The notes under the pieces are model-generated. The model searched no databases. It was not told the origin of the DNA and was given only the letters and a program-made list of their open reading frames with translations. From the NCBI GenBank assembly GCA_963581185.1, contig CAUZOB010000001.1, forward strand, positions 15,737-79,736: DNA of 64,000 bases, read 5' to 3'. A program made the translations under genes and the position numbers. Source of the DNA: SAT2750 sp963581185 (GTDB lineage Bacteria; Planctomycetota; Planctomycetia; Pirellulales; Pirellulaceae). Shown in pieces: positions 63,098 to 64,000 of this stretch; within the stretch, counting starts at the first letter, position 1; each line of letters begins with the position of its first letter.

Positions 63098-64000
63098 TCA
63101 ATCAGCCGGCGTCTCGTCCGGCAGTGGGTCGTTATTCTCGGCACGCCCTTCGATATAGAACCAGTTATGGATCGGCTCAAGGATCTTCTGCACATCCGCC
63201 AGCAGTTGTTGATCGAGTGGCTGCTCGGCCCACTGGACCCATTGCTTAATCCGCCCGGGGTTGGCCGAACCGGTGATACAGGTGGTCATGTCGGGGTGGT
63301 CCAGCGAAAACTGCAGTGCCAGCTGGGCAATGTCGACTCCCTGCTGGCTGCAAAACTCAGCTGCCTGTCTGCAAATCGCCCGCACCTCATCCGTTGCCTT
63401 GTGCCAGCTGGGGAGTGGTGCATTGGTCAGCAGGCGAGCTGAGAAGGGTGCCGCATTCATGATGCCGACCCCACGCTGTTTCAGCAGCGGCACGAGCTCG
63501 GAAAACATGTCGTTCTGCAGCGTGTAATGGTTGTAGGACAAGACCACGTCGAGGTCTGTCTGAGCCAGCACAAACTTGAACATCTTCATGGGGTAACCAG
63601 AGACACCGACAAATCGTACTTTGCCCTGTTCTTGCAATCGGCGCAGGGCGGGCAGGGTCTCATCAACGATCTGCTGCATCGGCCGGAATTCGATATCATG
63701 GCAGACACAGAAGTCGAGGTACTCCAGACCCAGGCGATGCAGGCTGACATCCACGCTTTCGATCACTCGCTGAGCTGAAAAGTCAAAGTGATCGGCGTCA
63801 TAGCGGCCGAGTTTGGTCCCCAGGTAGTAACTGTCACGGGGAATATCTTTCAGTGCGATGCCCAGCAGGACTTCGGACATGCCGCGTCCATAGAAAGGCG
63901 AGGTGTCGATGAAGTTCATGCCGCAGTCGAGTGCGGTGGGGACAGCTCGAATCGCGTCGTTGACATCGACATCACGAAATTCCTGCCCCAGCGATGAGGC
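63098..64000 (-). CDS. aldo/keto reductase, probable L-fucose dehydrogenase type (partial, runs off window)
   Basis: 300 codons are visible and the frame continues past the window edge. AKR features: the catalytic Asp-Tyr region (MNFIDTSPFYGRGMSEVLLG), KLGRYDADHFDFSAQRVIES, LEYLDFCVCHDIEF, RFVGVSGYPMKMF, GVGIMNAAPFSARLL and the cofactor-binding end ITGSANPGRIKQWVQWAE. The Tyr is in SPFYGRG, with Lys in LGTKLGRYD. The layout matches the L-fucose/D-threo-aldose dehydrogenase subgroup, which forms the lactone for the adjacent amidohydrolase. Because the 5' end is cut, the length is not known. Confidence 0.88.
   Translation of the reverse strand, partial: ASSLGQEFRDVDVNDAIRAVPTALDCGMNFIDTSPFYGRGMSEVLLGIALKDIPRDSYYLGTKLGRYDADHFDFSAQRVIESVDVSLHRLGLEYLDFCVCHDIEFRPMQQIVDETLPALRRLQEQGKVRFVGVSGYPMKMFKFVLAQTDLDVVLSYNHYTLQNDMFSELVPLLKQRGVGIMNAAPFSARLLTNAPLPSWHKATDEVRAICRQAAEFCSQQGVDIAQLALQFSLDHPDMTTCITGSANPGRIKQWVQWAEQPLDQQLLADVQKILEPIHNWFYIEGRAENNDPLPDETPAD

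Noticed and set aside
1..64000. tRNA, rRNA, CRISPR, transposase or phage genes
   Set aside because: None was seen by eye: no spaced identical repeats of CRISPR type, no transposase-like frame, and no cloverleaf that I could fold with confidence. A tRNA scan would be needed to exclude small RNA genes.

Overview
This 64 kb window reads as chromosome of a planctomycete, most likely a Pirellulales-type member of the Planctomycetota. The evidence is the gene content: three DUF1501 proteins, two PSCyt2/PSD1 (DUF1549/DUF1553) proteins, three copies of the DUF1080 (3-keto-disaccharide hydrolase) domain, ASPIC/UnbV-FG-GAP, right-handed beta-helix and WD40 proteins, a CehA/McbA-type PHP protein, and a giant secreted protease with the planctomycete LEPR-x-L N-terminal motif. 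No rRNA, tRNA, CRISPR array, insertion sequence or phage gene was seen. It looks like ordinary chromosomal sequence rich in secreted and catabolic enzymes.

Layout. (1) 1-8.5 kb, mostly minus strand: an FAD dehydrogenase followed by EtfB and EtfA and the first codons of another gene, a PhoD-like phosphatase, a DUF1080-PQQ sugar dehydrogenase fusion, and a HEAT-type secreted protein. (2) 8.6-15 kb: an N-acyl-D-amino-acid deacylase, a coiled-coil protein, a cysteine hydrolase and an 896-aa double-DUF1080/PQQ-propeller protein with an EF-hand insert. A frameshifted small membrane-protein gene follows. (3) 15.3-20.9 kb, minus strand: a tight unit PSCyt2/PSD1 - DUF1501 - WD40 - PepC ending in a clear intrinsic terminator. 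A ten-unit 7-bp tandem array fills the WD40-PepC spacer. (4) 21-33.8 kb: a second D-aminoacylase, an M20 amidohydrolase, FG-GAP and beta-helix proteins, two MFS transporters, a mannonate dehydratase-like enzyme, an SGNH membrane protein and an M81 (MlrC-like) protein. (5) 34-42.8 kb, all plus strand and closely packed: thymidine kinase, PQQ-like propeller, SDR, a peroxiredoxin-like gene with an in-frame TGA, MFS, NHL propeller, opine dehydrogenase-like, isochorismatase-like hydrolase and WD40. (6) 42.8-54 kb: two further DUF1501 genes, one with a PSCyt2/PSD1 partner, a Na/Pi cotransporter, a beta-helix protein and a CehA/McbA-like hydrolase. (7) 54-64 kb: a 1066-aa fusion of the three AmmeMemoRadiSam proteins, a TauE/SafE exporter, a 1281-aa subtilisin-like surface protein, and an amidohydrolase/aldo-keto reductase pair of the L-fucose type.

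The strongest unusual signal is at 36803-37327. A gene of the AhpC/TSA-like peroxiredoxin family has TGA exactly where the first cysteine of the CxxC redox motif should be. An inverted-repeat hairpin begins 14 nt after the TGA. This is the expected look of a selenocysteine gene with a bacterial SECIS element. The next most interesting signals are the 7-bp repeat array, the apparent -1 frameshift at an A AAC CCC heptamer in the small membrane-protein gene, the AmmeMemoRadiSam fusion, and the transporter/opine-dehydrogenase/hydrolase cassette.

All family calls come from reading the sequence. No database search was run.
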